Below, piece after piece: positions 22,784 to 30,940 of a stretch of 41,206 nt of DNA. The translations under genes and the position numbers were made by a program. This DNA is from an uncultured Clostridia bacterium (GTDB taxonomy: Bacteria; Bacillota; Clostridia; Christensenellales; Aristaeellaceae): contig CAKTTL010000015.1 of NCBI GenBank assembly GCA_934615235.1, positions 1 to 41,206 of the forward strand. The letters run 5' to 3'. How positions within the stretch are numbered: position 1 is the stretch's first letter; each line of letters starts with the position of its first letter. The notes beneath the pieces are model-generated. The model saw only the letters and a list, made by a program, of their open reading frames with translations. It made no database searches and was not told the origin of the DNA.

Positions 22784-24220
22784 TCAATGCACCTCCTTGA
22801 GCTTTCCGAACAGGAGATTCGACTTGCCGCCGAACTTGGTCAGCGTTTCCATGGGCATGCCGGTTTCGCGGGCCAGCAGCTCCATCACGCGCGGCGAGCA
22901 GAAGCCGCCCTGACAGCGTCCCATACCGGCGCGGGTGCGGCGCTTCACGCCGTCCAGCGAACGCGCGCCGCGATGAATCGCTTCGACGATTTCCGCCTCG
23001 GTAATCGTTTCGCAGCGGCAGATCACGCGGCCATAGCGCGGATTTTCCGCAATGGCAGCGGCGCGTTCTTCGTTCGTCATTTCGGCAAAGCGGCGGATGG
23101 CCGCGCGATGCGGTTCAAACTCCGCCTTCTCTTCCATGGCAAGTCCGGCCTTTGCAAGCACATCCACGATATAATCCGCAATGGCGGGCGCGCTGGTAAG
23201 CCCCGGCGAGCAGATGCCCGCGGCATGGATGAAATGCGGCGCAACTTCGCTCTCGCGCAGGATAAAATCGCCCGTCGACGGCTGCGCGCGCACGCCCGCA
23301 AACGAGGTAATCACCTGGCGCAGGTTCAGCGTCGGCACAGACTTGAGCGACATTTTGCGCAGCTCCGCCACGCCTTCGGCCGTGGTCTCGGTATCGAGCT
23401 TATCGTCCACATCCTTCGCCGTCGGGCCGGCGAAAACGTTGTTATCCACCGTGGGGCTGACGAGAATGCCCTTGCCCATCTTGCTCGGCGTCTGGAAAAC
23501 GACGCGCGTCATCAGGTTGGCGGAATGATCCATCAGCATATATTCGCCCTTGCGGCCGTGAATGGAGAAGCTCTCGTCCCCCACCATACGCGCAACGTCG
23601 TCGGCAAACACGCCGGCCGCGTTGACCACATAACGCGCTTCAACCGCTTCGTTGTTGCCAAGCGAGACCTTGTAGCCGTTTTCCGTTTTTTCAACGGCCG
23701 TCACGGGCGCGTTGACGAAAATCTCCGCGCCGTTCGCCTTCGCGTTTTCCGCGCAGGCGATCGTCATCTGATAGGGGCAGCAGATACCGCCGGTCGCCGC
23801 CCACAGCGCGGCCGTCACATCCGGAGAAAGCTGCGGCTCCAGTTCGCGCGCACGCGCGCCCGAAACCAGTTCCATGCCCGGCACGCCGTTTTCCAGGCCG
23901 CGATCGTAGAGCTTTTGCAGTTCCTTTTCCTCTTCCTCGTTAAACGCGACGACCAGCGAACCGCACCGCTTCAGCGGCACCTCGAGCTCCGCCGACCATT
24001 CGTCGTACATCGCATTGCCGCGCACGTTCAGAAGCGCCATCAGCGTCCCCGGCGCCGCGTCGTACCCGGCATGGACGATCGCGCTGTTCGCGCGGGAAGC
24101 GCCCATCGCCACGTCCTCTCTTGCCTCGGCCAACGCCACTTTCAGCTTTTTGCGCGAAAGCTGACGCAGAATCGCGCAGCCCGTCACGCCGCCGCCGATT
24201 ACAAGCACATCATACAGCAT
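22784..24220 (-). CDS. GlpA-like glycerol-3-phosphate dehydrogenase with [2Fe-2S] tail
   Basis: This 478-residue FAD-dependent oxidoreductase carries the dinucleotide fold DVLVIGGGVTGCAILRQL at residues 4-21 and the DAO-type core with GASRANSAIVHAGYD. A C-terminal BFD-like iron-sulfur domain has cysteines at about 401, 403, 436 and 441 (ICRC and CQGGFC). That domain fits anaerobic GlpA rather than aerobic GlpD. The ATG at 24220 is chosen because GGGAGG lies just upstream; the longer open frame to 24301 runs back through the leader hairpin. It heads the operon with the FAD oxidoreductase and DUF1667. A terminator-like leader stem upstream suggests attenuation. Confidence 0.9.
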   Translation of the reverse strand: MLYDVLVIGGGVTGCAILRQLSRKKLKVALAEAREDVAMGASRANSAIVHAGYDAAPGTLMALLNVRGNAMYDEWSAELEVPLKRCGSLVVAFNEEEEKELQKLYDRGLENGVPGMELVSGARARELEPQLSPDVTAALWAATGGICCPYQMTIACAENAKANGAEIFVNAPVTAVEKTENGYKVSLGNNEAVEARYVVNAAGVFADDVARMVGDESFSIHGRKGEYMLMDHSANLMTRVVFQTPSKMGKGILVSPTVDNNVFAGPTAKDVDDKLDTETTAEGVAELRKMSLKSVPTLNLRQVITSFAGVRAQPSTGDFILRESEVAPHFIHAAGICSPGLTSAPAIADYIVDVLAKAGLAMEEKAEFEPHRAAIRRFAEMTNEERAAAIAENPRYGRVICRCETITEAEIVEAIHRGARSLDGVKRRTRAGMGRCQGGFCSPRVMELLARETGMPMETLTKFGGKSNLLFGKLKEVH

Positions 24221-24246
24221 TTGCTTTCCTCCCCATTTTCGGCATG

Positions 24247-24294
24247 CAAAAAGCCAAGACAACAAAGCCCTTTTGCAGGGCCTGCGTCTTGGCT
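24247..24294 (-). promoter_or_regulatory. Leader terminator (attenuator) of the glp-like operon
   Basis: On the minus strand AGCCAAGAC (24294-24286) pairs perfectly with GTCTTGGCT (24260-24252). An inner GCCCT/AGGGC stem is present and five T residues follow (24252-24248). It lies between the promoter at 24322-24350 and the start at 24220. Bacillus glp genes use such a leader terminator, bypassed by the GlpP antiterminator; use of that mechanism here is inference. Confidence 0.7.
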
Positions 24295-24321
24295 CTCTCA
24301 ATCTCTGCCTTAACGGAAACT

Positions 24322-24350
24322 ATTGTGGCATTTTTCGCGCCGGTTGTCAA
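24322..24350 (-). promoter_or_regulatory. Promoter of the glp-like operon
   Basis: On the minus strand a perfect TTGACA (24350-24345) is followed by 17 bases and CACAAT (24327-24322). The -35 box overlaps the stop codon of the BaiN-like gene upstream. Confidence 0.7.
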
Positions 24351-25555
24351 TAGTTTTCGACATTTTCTTCCCATGCGGCCGCGCTTTTTCCCGCCAGTGC
24401 GCCGGTAGAGAAGGCGATTTGCAGGTTGAAGCCGCCGGTATGTCCGTCTACGTCGAGCACCTCGCCTGCAAAAAACAGACCGGGGCGTTTCCTGCTCATC
24501 ATATCGCGCGGAGAAACTTCGCTCACGGGCACGCCGCCGCGCGTGATAATCGCCTCGTCGATCGGCCGCGGCCCTTTGATCGTCATCGGAATCTTCTTCA
24601 GCGTTTCGGTGATTTTCCGCCTGTCGGCGCGGGATACCTGCGCGCAGAGGATATCGCCGTTTACGGCGCAAAGCGCCGGAAAAATCTCAGCCATCCGCGC
24701 AGGCAAGAGCGCAGGCAGAATGCTGGCGACGCGCTTTTTTGGGCTTGCGTCGAACTCGCGCTGCAGCCGCGCCTCCAGCTGTTCGAGCGTCAGCGCGGGC
24801 TTCATATCGAGCGTCACGCGCACCGCTTCAGGCGGATCGTCGGCGATATGGCTGCTCATCGAAAGCGTCAGCGGCCCAGAAATTCCGAAATGCGTGAAAA
24901 GCATCTCGCCCTGTTCCTCGTAGCGCTTTTTGCCGTTCACCTCGGCGCGCAGCGTTACGTTCTTCAGGCTGAGGCCCTGCAGCGTTTTCGGCCACTGTTC
25001 GCGCGTTTCCAGCGGAATGAGCGAGGGCTTCGGCGCGACGAGCGCATGCCCTTCCTGCTGGGCGAAACGATAGCCGTCTCCCGTCGAGCCGGTCGAGGGA
25101 TAGGACAGTCCTCCCGTCGCCACGACAACCGCTCCCCTGGCAAGCAGCGGTTCAAGCGCCGTCACGTTCGCGTTCAGCCGAATCTCCACGCCCGCCGCTT
25201 TCAGCGCCCGTTCAAGCGCCTTCGTCACATCGCTCGCCTTTTCGCTCACGGGGAAAACGCGCTCGCCGCGCTCTTCCTTCGTGGGGCAGCCGTACTCGTC
25301 GAGCAGATCGCGCAGATCGTCCGGCGAAAGGCACGCGAAGGCGCTGTAGAGAAAGCGCGGGTTGCGCGGGATATGGTTCATCAGGTTTTCGGCCGCGCTG
25401 GTTACGTTGCAGCGGCCCTTGCCCGTAATATACAGCTTCTTTCCAAGCTTTTCGTTTTTTTCCATCAAAACGGCGTGCGCGCCCGCTCTGGCCGCAAAAA
25501 GGGCCGCAGCCATCCCGGCCGGGCCCCCACCGATTACAAACACGGTTCTGCTCAC
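24347..25555 (-). CDS. BaiN/HI0933-family flavoprotein
   Basis: This 402-residue predicted FAD protein of the HI0933/YhiN family has FAD motif VFVIGGGPAGMAAALFAARA at residues 5-24. GKKLYITGKGRCNVTS follows, and GLFFAGEVLDVDGHTGGFNLQ near the end. The family is widespread and is often labelled aminoacetone oxidase or BaiN-type bile-acid reductase, neither of which can be claimed here. The start is a GTG at 25555 that shares GTGA with the stop of the RpiR regulator gene, so the two are coupled. Substrate unknown. Confidence 0.9.
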   Translation of the reverse strand: MSRTVFVIGGGPAGMAAALFAARAGAHAVLMEKNEKLGKKLYITGKGRCNVTSAAENLMNHIPRNPRFLYSAFACLSPDDLRDLLDEYGCPTKEERGERVFPVSEKASDVTKALERALKAAGVEIRLNANVTALEPLLARGAVVVATGGLSYPSTGSTGDGYRFAQQEGHALVAPKPSLIPLETREQWPKTLQGLSLKNVTLRAEVNGKKRYEEQGEMLFTHFGISGPLTLSMSSHIADDPPEAVRVTLDMKPALTLEQLEARLQREFDASPKKRVASILPALLPARMAEIFPALCAVNGDILCAQVSRADRRKITETLKKIPMTIKGPRPIDEAIITRGGVPVSEVSPRDMMSRKRPGLFFAGEVLDVDGHTGGFNLQIAFSTGALAGKSAAAWEENVENY

Positions 25556-26418
25556 GTTTTATCCCGCTCCAGATAGATATGATTCTGCTGCCAGATTTCC
25601 TCCAGCTGGCGGAAATGCTCGCTCAGTTCTTCCTTGCGCTCCAGGCCGATGGCGACGATCAGCGCGTTGATGAGCGAAAGCGGCGCGGCCAGCGAGTCGA
25701 CGAACGAGGCCATATCGGTCGACGCGATGAGGCATTCGTCCGCCGCCTCCACGAGCGGAGACATCGGGCCGTCGGTGATGCCGATCACCTGCGCGCCGCG
25801 CGAACGCGCGAAGCTCATGGCTTCAAGCGTACGGCGCGAATAGCGCGGGAAGCTGATGCCGATCAGCACGTCGCCCGGGCCGATGCGGGAAATCTGCTCG
25901 AAAATATCCACCGACATATCCGTCGGCAGATGCACGTCGTCGAAGACGAAATGCAGATAATACGCCAGGAAGTTGGCGAGCATCGACGCCGAGCGCACGC
26001 CCACGACGTAAATGCCCTTCGCCTGGACGATGCGGTTGACGACGCTTTCGAAAACCTTTTCGTCCATCCCCTCGATCGTCGAGCGGATATTCTGCATGTC
26101 CGTGCGCAGCACGGTCTGCAGAACCTCATCCTGCCGCAGTTCCGCAGCCATTTCAAAGCGCTGCGACGCGGTCAGCCGGTGGCGCACCAGTTCCTGCAGC
26201 GCGCTCTGCAGCTGCGGATACCCCTCATACCCCAGCGCGCCCGCAAAGCGCACTACGGTCGATTCGCTCACGCCCACGCTTTCGCCCAGCGTAGACGCGG
26301 TCATAAAGACGGCTTTATCATAATGCTGCACGATATAATCGGCAATTTTGCGGTGACCTTTGCTCAGGCGCTTGCCCGACTGATTCAAGCGGTGAATCAG
26401 ATCCGCCATATCCTGCAT
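25552..26418 (-). CDS. MurR/RpiR-family transcriptional regulator
   Basis: This 288-residue one-component regulator opens with an HTH_6 domain (ADYIVQHYDKAVFMTASTLG then VSESTVVRFAGALGYEGY, about residues 27-65). A SIS domain follows (about 125-250) with IYVVGVRSAS and IGISFPRYSRRT. SIS domains of this family sense phosphosugars. It is transcribed from the promoter at 26453-26481. It is fused by overlap to the flavoprotein gene, which is an unusual partner for a sugar-phosphate regulator. The target genes are not evident. Confidence 0.92.
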   Translation of the reverse strand: MQDMADLIHRLNQSGKRLSKGHRKIADYIVQHYDKAVFMTASTLGESVGVSESTVVRFAGALGYEGYPQLQSALQELVRHRLTASQRFEMAAELRQDEVLQTVLRTDMQNIRSTIEGMDEKVFESVVNRIVQAKGIYVVGVRSASMLANFLAYYLHFVFDDVHLPTDMSVDIFEQISRIGPGDVLIGISFPRYSRRTLEAMSFARSRGAQVIGITDGPMSPLVEAADECLIASTDMASFVDSLAAPLSLINALIVAIGLERKEELSEHFRQLEEIWQQNHIYLERDKT

Positions 26419-26452
26419 GAAAAAATATCCCCCGATTTCATTTTATGGAGCC

Positions 26453-26481
26453 ATTATAGCAATCCAGCAGAGAAAATGCAA
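26453..26481 (-). promoter_or_regulatory. Promoter of the RpiR regulator gene
   Basis: On the minus strand TTGCAT (26481-26476), 17 bases, then a perfect TATAAT (26458-26453). It lies directly after the surE stop codon region, so the regulator has its own transcript. Confidence 0.7.
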
Positions 26482-26490
26482 GAAGAATCT

Positions 26491-27273
26491 CTAATCCTGC
26501 AGGATGAAACCGCAACGGTTCGGCTTCGTCCAGTTCCAGTCAAAAGCCGTAATCGTGGCGTAATTGCGCCAGAGCCAGTACAGATCGGAGCCCTCGGCGA
26601 ACTTTTCCGGAACCAGCTCGCCGCGCAGCCAGTATGCGCCGTGATTTTCGGACCGTTCCAGCTTGTCGTACGTGTCGATATATGGCGCGTGCGCCATCGT
26701 CGCCTCGACGAACCCCTGCACCTCGTCCTCTTCGCAGTCGGGCAGGTTCAGGTTCCAGAGCGCTTCGCGCGGATTGCCGTGCGCCAGCACCCGCTCGGCC
26801 GTGCGCAGCGCATACTGCGCCGCAAGCCGGTTGCGGCTGGGCGAGGAACGCCGCGTCGAAACGGCGATCGCCGGCAGATCCTGAAAATACGCTTCCATCG
26901 CCGCGCCGACGGTGCCGCTGTAATGGCAGTCGGTTCCGGCGTTCCAGCCGTTGTTGATTCCGCTGACGACAAGATCCGGCAGGTCGTCGCGAAGCAGTTC
27001 AAACAGCGCGATGCGGACGCAGTCCGCGGGCGTGCCGCTCGTTTTCCAGACGTTCAGGCGGTCGCGGCCATATTCCGTTTCCCACTCGACGCGGCGCACG
27101 ACGATCGGCTCGCGCATGACAATGCTGTGAGATGCGGCGCTTCTTTCGTTATCCGGGGCACAGACAGAAACGCGCCAGCCGGCGCCTAAAAAGGCGTCGG
27201 CCAGCGTGCGGATACCGGGGAAGAATACGCCGTCATCGTTGCTCAAAAGCACATGCGGCATTTGTTTCATCAT
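26491..27273 (-). CDS. surE: 5'/3'-nucleotidase SurE
   Basis: This metal-dependent nucleotide phosphatase has 260 residues. The N-terminal metal site is LLSNDDG (Asp13-Asp14), followed by APDNERSAASHS (Ser/Asn ligands) and VSGINNGWNAGTD. These are the complete SurE signature blocks. It starts inside the oadA stop region as ATGATG; the first ATG at 27273 overlaps the stop by one shared run, and the second at 27270 is an alternative. It is the last gene of the oad operon, an unusual partner with no metabolic link that I can see. Confidence 0.95.
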   Translation of the reverse strand: MMKQMPHVLLSNDDGVFFPGIRTLADAFLGAGWRVSVCAPDNERSAASHSIVMREPIVVRRVEWETEYGRDRLNVWKTSGTPADCVRIALFELLRDDLPDLVVSGINNGWNAGTDCHYSGTVGAAMEAYFQDLPAIAVSTRRSSPSRNRLAAQYALRTAERVLAHGNPREALWNLNLPDCEEDEVQGFVEATMAHAPYIDTYDKLERSENHGAYWLRGELVPEKFAEGSDLYWLWRNYATITAFDWNWTKPNRCGFILQD

Positions 27274-28667
27274 CCGATTACCTTTACAGAAATCTCGGGC
27301 ACGTTGCCGCCCTCGCGAGCCTCTTTGCGCTGCTCGAAGAACTTTTCGGCAACCTGCGGGAAGAGCGCATAGCTGAGCACGTCCTCATCGGACTCGGCCC
27401 ACTGCTTGCATTCCTGACGATACTTATCCATTTCCGGCTTCAGGTCGTCGGCGGGACGATGCGTGATGGGCTTCGCGTCGCCGATGATCTTCCTGCGCAC
27501 TTCTTCGTTCACCTTGCCGGGCAGCTGGCCGTAATCGCCGTGCATGAGGCCCTTGCTTTCCTTGCTCACCATCTTGTAGCGCTCACCGGCGAGGACGTTC
27601 ATGACGGCCTGCGTGCCGACGATCTGGCTGGTCGGGGTGACCAGCGGCGGATAGCCGAAATCTTCGCGCACGCGCGGCACTTCGGCGAGGCACTCATAGA
27701 GCTTGTCGGACGCGTTGGCGTTCTTGAGCTGGCTGATCAGGTTCGAGAGCATGCCGCCGGGCACCTGATACTTCAGCGTGTTCACATCCACGCGCAGCAC
27801 GCGGCTGTCGAGAATCTTATCGTCCTCCAGGCGCTTGGCAACCTTGCGGAAATGATCCGTCGCCTTGATGCACATGTCGAGGTCGATGCCGGTATCGTAC
27901 ATACCGCTGCGTTCGAGCGTGGCGACGAGCGACTCCGTCGCCGGCTGGCTGGTGCCGTTGGCAAGCGGAGAAAGCGCGGTATCCACGATATCGCAGCCCG
28001 CTTCGATGGCCTTGAGGTAAACCATGTCGCCGGTGCCGGTGGTGTTGTGCGTATGCAGGTGAATGGGCAGCTTGGTGGCCTTCTTCAGCTTGGAAACGAG
28101 GCTGTACGCGTCGTAGGGCAGAAGCAGGTTCGCCATGTCCTTGATGCAGATGGTATCCGCGCCCAGATCTTCAATCTGCTTGGCAAGCTTGACGAAATAT
28201 TCTTCCGTATGCACAGGGCTGATGGTGTAGCTCATGGCCACTTCCGCGATGCCGCCGTACTGCTTGCAGGCCTTGACGGCCTTTTCCATGTTGCGCAGAT
28301 CGTTCAGCGCGTCGAAGCAGCGGATGATGTCGATGCCGTTGTCGATGGACTTTTTGACGAAAGCGTCGACCACGTCGTCGGCATAGTGCTTGTAGCCAAG
28401 AATGTTCTGGCCGCGCAGCAGCATCTGCAGCTTGGTGTTGGGCAGCGCCTTGCGCAGCTTGCGCAGACGCTCCCACGGGTCTTCGTTCAGGAAGCGCAGG
28501 CACGAATCGAACGTCGCGCCGCCCCAGCACTCCAGAGAATAATAACCGGCTTTATCCAGATACTCGCACGCGGGCAGCATTTCGTCCGTCCGCATGCGCG
28601 TGGCGGCCTGGGACTGGTGCGCGTCGCGCAGAATGGTATCTGTAATGTAAACTTTCTGTTTGGGCAT
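27270..28667 (-). CDS. oadA: Oxaloacetate decarboxylase alpha subunit, carboxyltransferase domain only
   Basis: This biotin-dependent carboxyltransferase transfers CO2 from oxaloacetate (or a related acid) to carrier biotin. The 465-residue protein opens with DTILRDAHQS (metal Asp15), then carbamylated-type Lys176 in ICIKDMAN and metal His205/His207 in HLHTHNTTG. C-terminal residues about 330-400 belong to the conserved carboxylase region. It lacks the C-terminal biotin domain of some OadA proteins; biotin is carried by the separate protein at 29962-30324. It lies 37 bases after oadB. Pyruvate carboxylase or methylmalonyl-CoA decarboxylase specificity cannot be fully excluded. Confidence 0.88.
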   Translation of the reverse strand: MPKQKVYITDTILRDAHQSQAATRMRTDEMLPACEYLDKAGYYSLECWGGATFDSCLRFLNEDPWERLRKLRKALPNTKLQMLLRGQNILGYKHYADDVVDAFVKKSIDNGIDIIRCFDALNDLRNMEKAVKACKQYGGIAEVAMSYTISPVHTEEYFVKLAKQIEDLGADTICIKDMANLLLPYDAYSLVSKLKKATKLPIHLHTHNTTGTGDMVYLKAIEAGCDIVDTALSPLANGTSQPATESLVATLERSGMYDTGIDLDMCIKATDHFRKVAKRLEDDKILDSRVLRVDVNTLKYQVPGGMLSNLISQLKNANASDKLYECLAEVPRVREDFGYPPLVTPTSQIVGTQAVMNVLAGERYKMVSKESKGLMHGDYGQLPGKVNEEVRRKIIGDAKPITHRPADDLKPEMDKYRQECKQWAESDEDVLSYALFPQVAEKFFEQRKEAREGGNVPEISVKVIG

Positions 28668-28704
28668 ATGGACTCTCCTTCTTTTAGCGTTGCGGTCTGA
28701 AAGA

Positions 28705-29943
28705 TCAGGCCATGCCGAACAGGCTCAGCAGCACGCCGGCCGCGATCGCGGAACCGATAACGCCCGCAACGTTCGGGCCCATCGCATGCATGAGCAGGAA
28801 GTTCTTCGGGTTTTCCTTCTGACCTACAACCTGGCTGACGCGCGCGGCCATCGGCACGGCGCTCACGCCCGCGGAACCGATCAGCGGGTTGATCTTGCCG
28901 CCGGTGACCTTGCACATGAGCTTGGCGAAGAGCACGCCGCCCGCGGTGCCAAAGCTGAAGGCAATCACGCCAAGGAGCATGATCTTGATAGTGCTCCAGG
29001 CGAGGAACACCTCGGCGCTCGCCGTCGCGCCGACGGTCACGCCAAGGAAGATGGTGACGATGTTCATCAGCGCGTTCTGCGCGGTATCGCTCAGACGATC
29101 CGTAACCAGGCACACGCGGAAGAGGTTGCCCAGCATCAGCATGCCGACCAGCGGGGCGGCCGAGGGCAGAAGCAGGGAGACGACGATGGTCACCATGATG
29201 GGGAAGACGATCTTCTCCGTCTTGGAAACCGGACGCAGCTGCTCCATGACAATCTGGCGTTCCTTCTTGGTGGTGAGCGCCTTCATGATCGGGGGCTGGA
29301 TCACGGGAACGAGCGCCATATAGCTGTAAGCCGCGACGGCGATCGGCCCGAGGAGATGCGGGGCGAGCTTGGTGGTAACGTAGATGGCCGTCGGGCCGTC
29401 CGCGCCGCCGATGATGCCGATGGAGCCGGCTTCCTGAGGCGTAAAGCCCAGCGCGAGCGCGCCGATGAAGGTCAGGAAGATGCCCAGCTGCGCGGCAGCG
29501 CCCAGCAGAAGGGACTTGGGGTTGGCGATCAGGGGACCAAAGTCGGTCATCGCGCCGACGCCCATGAAGATGAGCGGCGGGTAAATGCCCAGTTTCACGC
29601 CCTGATACAGGTAATACAGAAGGCCGCCGTTCGTCTTGACGTACTGATACATCACCGAACCGTCTTCCATAATCACTTCCACGCCGGCTTTGCCGTTGTG
29701 GGTGGCTTCCGCGAGGTATTCATACACAGGCGTGCCGTTCAGGCCCGCCAGCGGCAGGTTCGCAAGCAGCATACCGAAGCCGATGGGGACCATCAGCAGC
29801 GGCTCAAATCCCTTGACGATGCCCAGGTACAGCAGTACGCAGGCGATCACGATCATGATGATATAGCGAGGATCGGCAAAGAGCATTCCGATACCGGAGC
29901 TCTTGGCGATCGTCGTAATCATCTCGCCGATATTTGTAGTCAT
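28705..29943 (-). CDS. oadB: Sodium-translocating decarboxylase beta subunit
   Basis: This membrane subunit couples decarboxylation of carboxybiotin to sodium export. It has 412 residues and about nine or more helices. The sodium-site motif is complete: IGGADGPTAIY at residues 178-188, with Asp182 matching the essential Asp203 of the Klebsiella protein. The C-terminal half carries GNLFRVC and the IINPLIGSAGVSAVPMAAR-like segment typical of the family. It sits between the biotin carrier and oadA. The same 22 bases encoding the sodium motif recur in the binding-protein gene at 32596-32617. Confidence 0.95.
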   Translation of the reverse strand: MTTNIGEMITTIAKSSGIGMLFADPRYIIMIVIACVLLYLGIVKGFEPLLMVPIGFGMLLANLPLAGLNGTPVYEYLAEATHNGKAGVEVIMEDGSVMYQYVKTNGGLLYYLYQGVKLGIYPPLIFMGVGAMTDFGPLIANPKSLLLGAAAQLGIFLTFIGALALGFTPQEAGSIGIIGGADGPTAIYVTTKLAPHLLGPIAVAAYSYMALVPVIQPPIMKALTTKKERQIVMEQLRPVSKTEKIVFPIMVTIVVSLLLPSAAPLVGMLMLGNLFRVCLVTDRLSDTAQNALMNIVTIFLGVTVGATASAEVFLAWSTIKIMLLGVIAFSFGTAGGVLFAKLMCKVTGGKINPLIGSAGVSAVPMAARVSQVVGQKENPKNFLLMHAMGPNVAGVIGSAIAAGVLLSLFGMA

Positions 29944-29961
29944 TTTGCGCCCTCCAAGCTA

Positions 29962-30324
29962 TCAGTTCAGCACAACCAGCGTGTCGCCCGTGTTCACGGT
30001 CGCGCCCTTGGTCACGGCAACCTGCGCCACAACGCCGTCGCGGGGGGCGAGGATTTCGTTTTCCATCTTCATCGCTTCGAGGATGAGCATCACGTCGCCG
30101 GACTTGACGGACTGGCCGGCGGCCACGTTCACGGACAGGATGTTGCCGGGCATGGGCGCGGCGACGGTTTCAGCGCCGGCGGCCACGGGAGCGGCCTTCG
30201 GGGCGGGAGCCGCAGCGGGAGCGGGAGCAGCCTTCGGCGCGACGGCCACAGGGGCGACGCCGCCGATTTCTTCGACAGTAACTTCATAGGAACCGCCGTT
30301 AACGGTGATCAGATACTTGCTCAT
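29962..30324 (-). CDS. Biotin carboxyl carrier protein of the decarboxylase
   Basis: This 120-residue carrier has a central Ala/Pro-rich linker (about residues 27-50) and a C-terminal biotinyl domain ending with the attachment site EAMKMEN, Lys86. It shuttles CO2 from OadA to OadB. The start is the ATG at 30324, with AGGAGG just upstream; a longer start at 30345 has no good ribosome site. It is the second gene of the oad operon, 33 bases after the OadG gene. Length and linker fit the stand-alone carriers of clostridial decarboxylase pumps. Confidence 0.92.
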   Translation of the reverse strand: MSKYLITVNGGSYEVTVEEIGGVAPVAVAPKAAPAPAAAPAPKAAPVAAGAETVAAPMPGNILSVNVAAGQSVKSGDVMLILEAMKMENEILAPRDGVVAQVAVTKGATVNTGDTLVVLN

Positions 30325-30357
30325 TTTTTTCTCCTCCTGAATCATGTTTGTGCTGAA

Positions 30358-30672
30358 TTACTTGCGCTTGATGGATTTGATCTTGAAGCCGCCTTCGGGA
30401 TTGACGCCCTTTTTCCGCATTTCTTCGGAAACCGCAGCCGTGATCACGGCGTACAGCTCGGGGCTCTTGTCCTTCAGTTCCGGGCCGGGCACGTAGGTGC
30501 GGGGCGCGGCGGGAGCGGCGGCAGGGGCGGCGACGGCGGGAGCAGCGGCGGGCTTTTCAGTCTTGCGGGACATGATCGCGTGCATCGCGGAGATGCAGGC
30601 GATCAGAACGACCAGACCAAAAAACACAACGAGCAGGCCGACGACCGTCACTTTGACACCAACCAGAACCAT
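30358..30672 (-). CDS. oadG: OadG-family small membrane subunit
   Basis: This 104-residue protein has one N-terminal membrane helix (about residues 4-27, VGLLVVFFGLVVLIACI), an Ala/Pro-rich stretch, and a basic C-terminal tail with EMRKKGVNPEGGFKIKSIKRK-like lysines. It is the gamma-subunit scaffold of sodium-pumping decarboxylases. The ATG at 30672 is chosen because GGAGAGG lies upstream at about 8 bases and the helix then follows at once; the open frame further upstream is an artefact. It is the first gene of the oad operon. Confidence 0.85.
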   Translation of the reverse strand: MVLVGVKVTVVGLLVVFFGLVVLIACISAMHAIMSRKTEKPAAAPAVAAPAAAPAAPRTYVPGPELKDKSPELYAVITAAVSEEMRKKGVNPEGGFKIKSIKRK

Positions 30673-30750
30673 AGATCGACACCTCTCCTTGTATAAAGAT
30701 TTTTCTCCGGGCTTTGCCCGTGAGCGTATGAATACGCCGGTTTTCCGGCG

Positions 30751-30781
30751 ATTATAAGGACGAAAAGGCGCGAATGGACAA
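30751..30781 (-). promoter_or_regulatory. Promoter of the oad operon with leader hairpins
   Basis: A perfect TATAAT stands at 30756-30751 on the minus strand. The best -35, TTGTCC (30781-30776), is weak and 19 bases away. Two leader stems follow: CGCCGG/CCGGCG (30735-30750) and CGGGC/GCCCG near 30706-30720. Confidence 0.5.
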
Positions 30782-30896
30782 ATCGTTAAACTAAGATAGT
30801 CCAATCTTACCCTGTTTCCAATGATTCTCCATCATTCTTCTTTTTCCTTCCGGAATAGTAAATTTTATAAAATTCTTATGCATCGCGGGTTTTTTG

Positions 30897-30924
30897 TTGA
30901 CTTTCGTCGAAAAGCGGGTATACT
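30897..30924 (+). promoter_or_regulatory. Promoter of the Crp-family regulator operon
   Basis: TTGACT (30897-30902), a 16-base spacer and TATACT (30919-30924). The transcript would begin about 30931, at the ATG at 30932. Confidence 0.65.
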
Positions 30925-30940
30925 GTCTCATATGAGACAG
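30923..30940. promoter_or_regulatory. Perfect 18-base palindrome, probable operator
   Basis: CTGTCTCATATGAGACAG covers the end of the -10 box, the expected transcript start and the start codon of the Crp-family gene. Such a position would allow autorepression by the regulator's own product or by another protein. Confidence 0.7.

Noticed and set aside
28660..30696. 678-codon plus-strand open frame over the oad genes
   Set aside because: It lies opposite to oadB and the biotin carrier, shows a His/Asp/Gln-rich non-protein-like composition and has no ribosome site.
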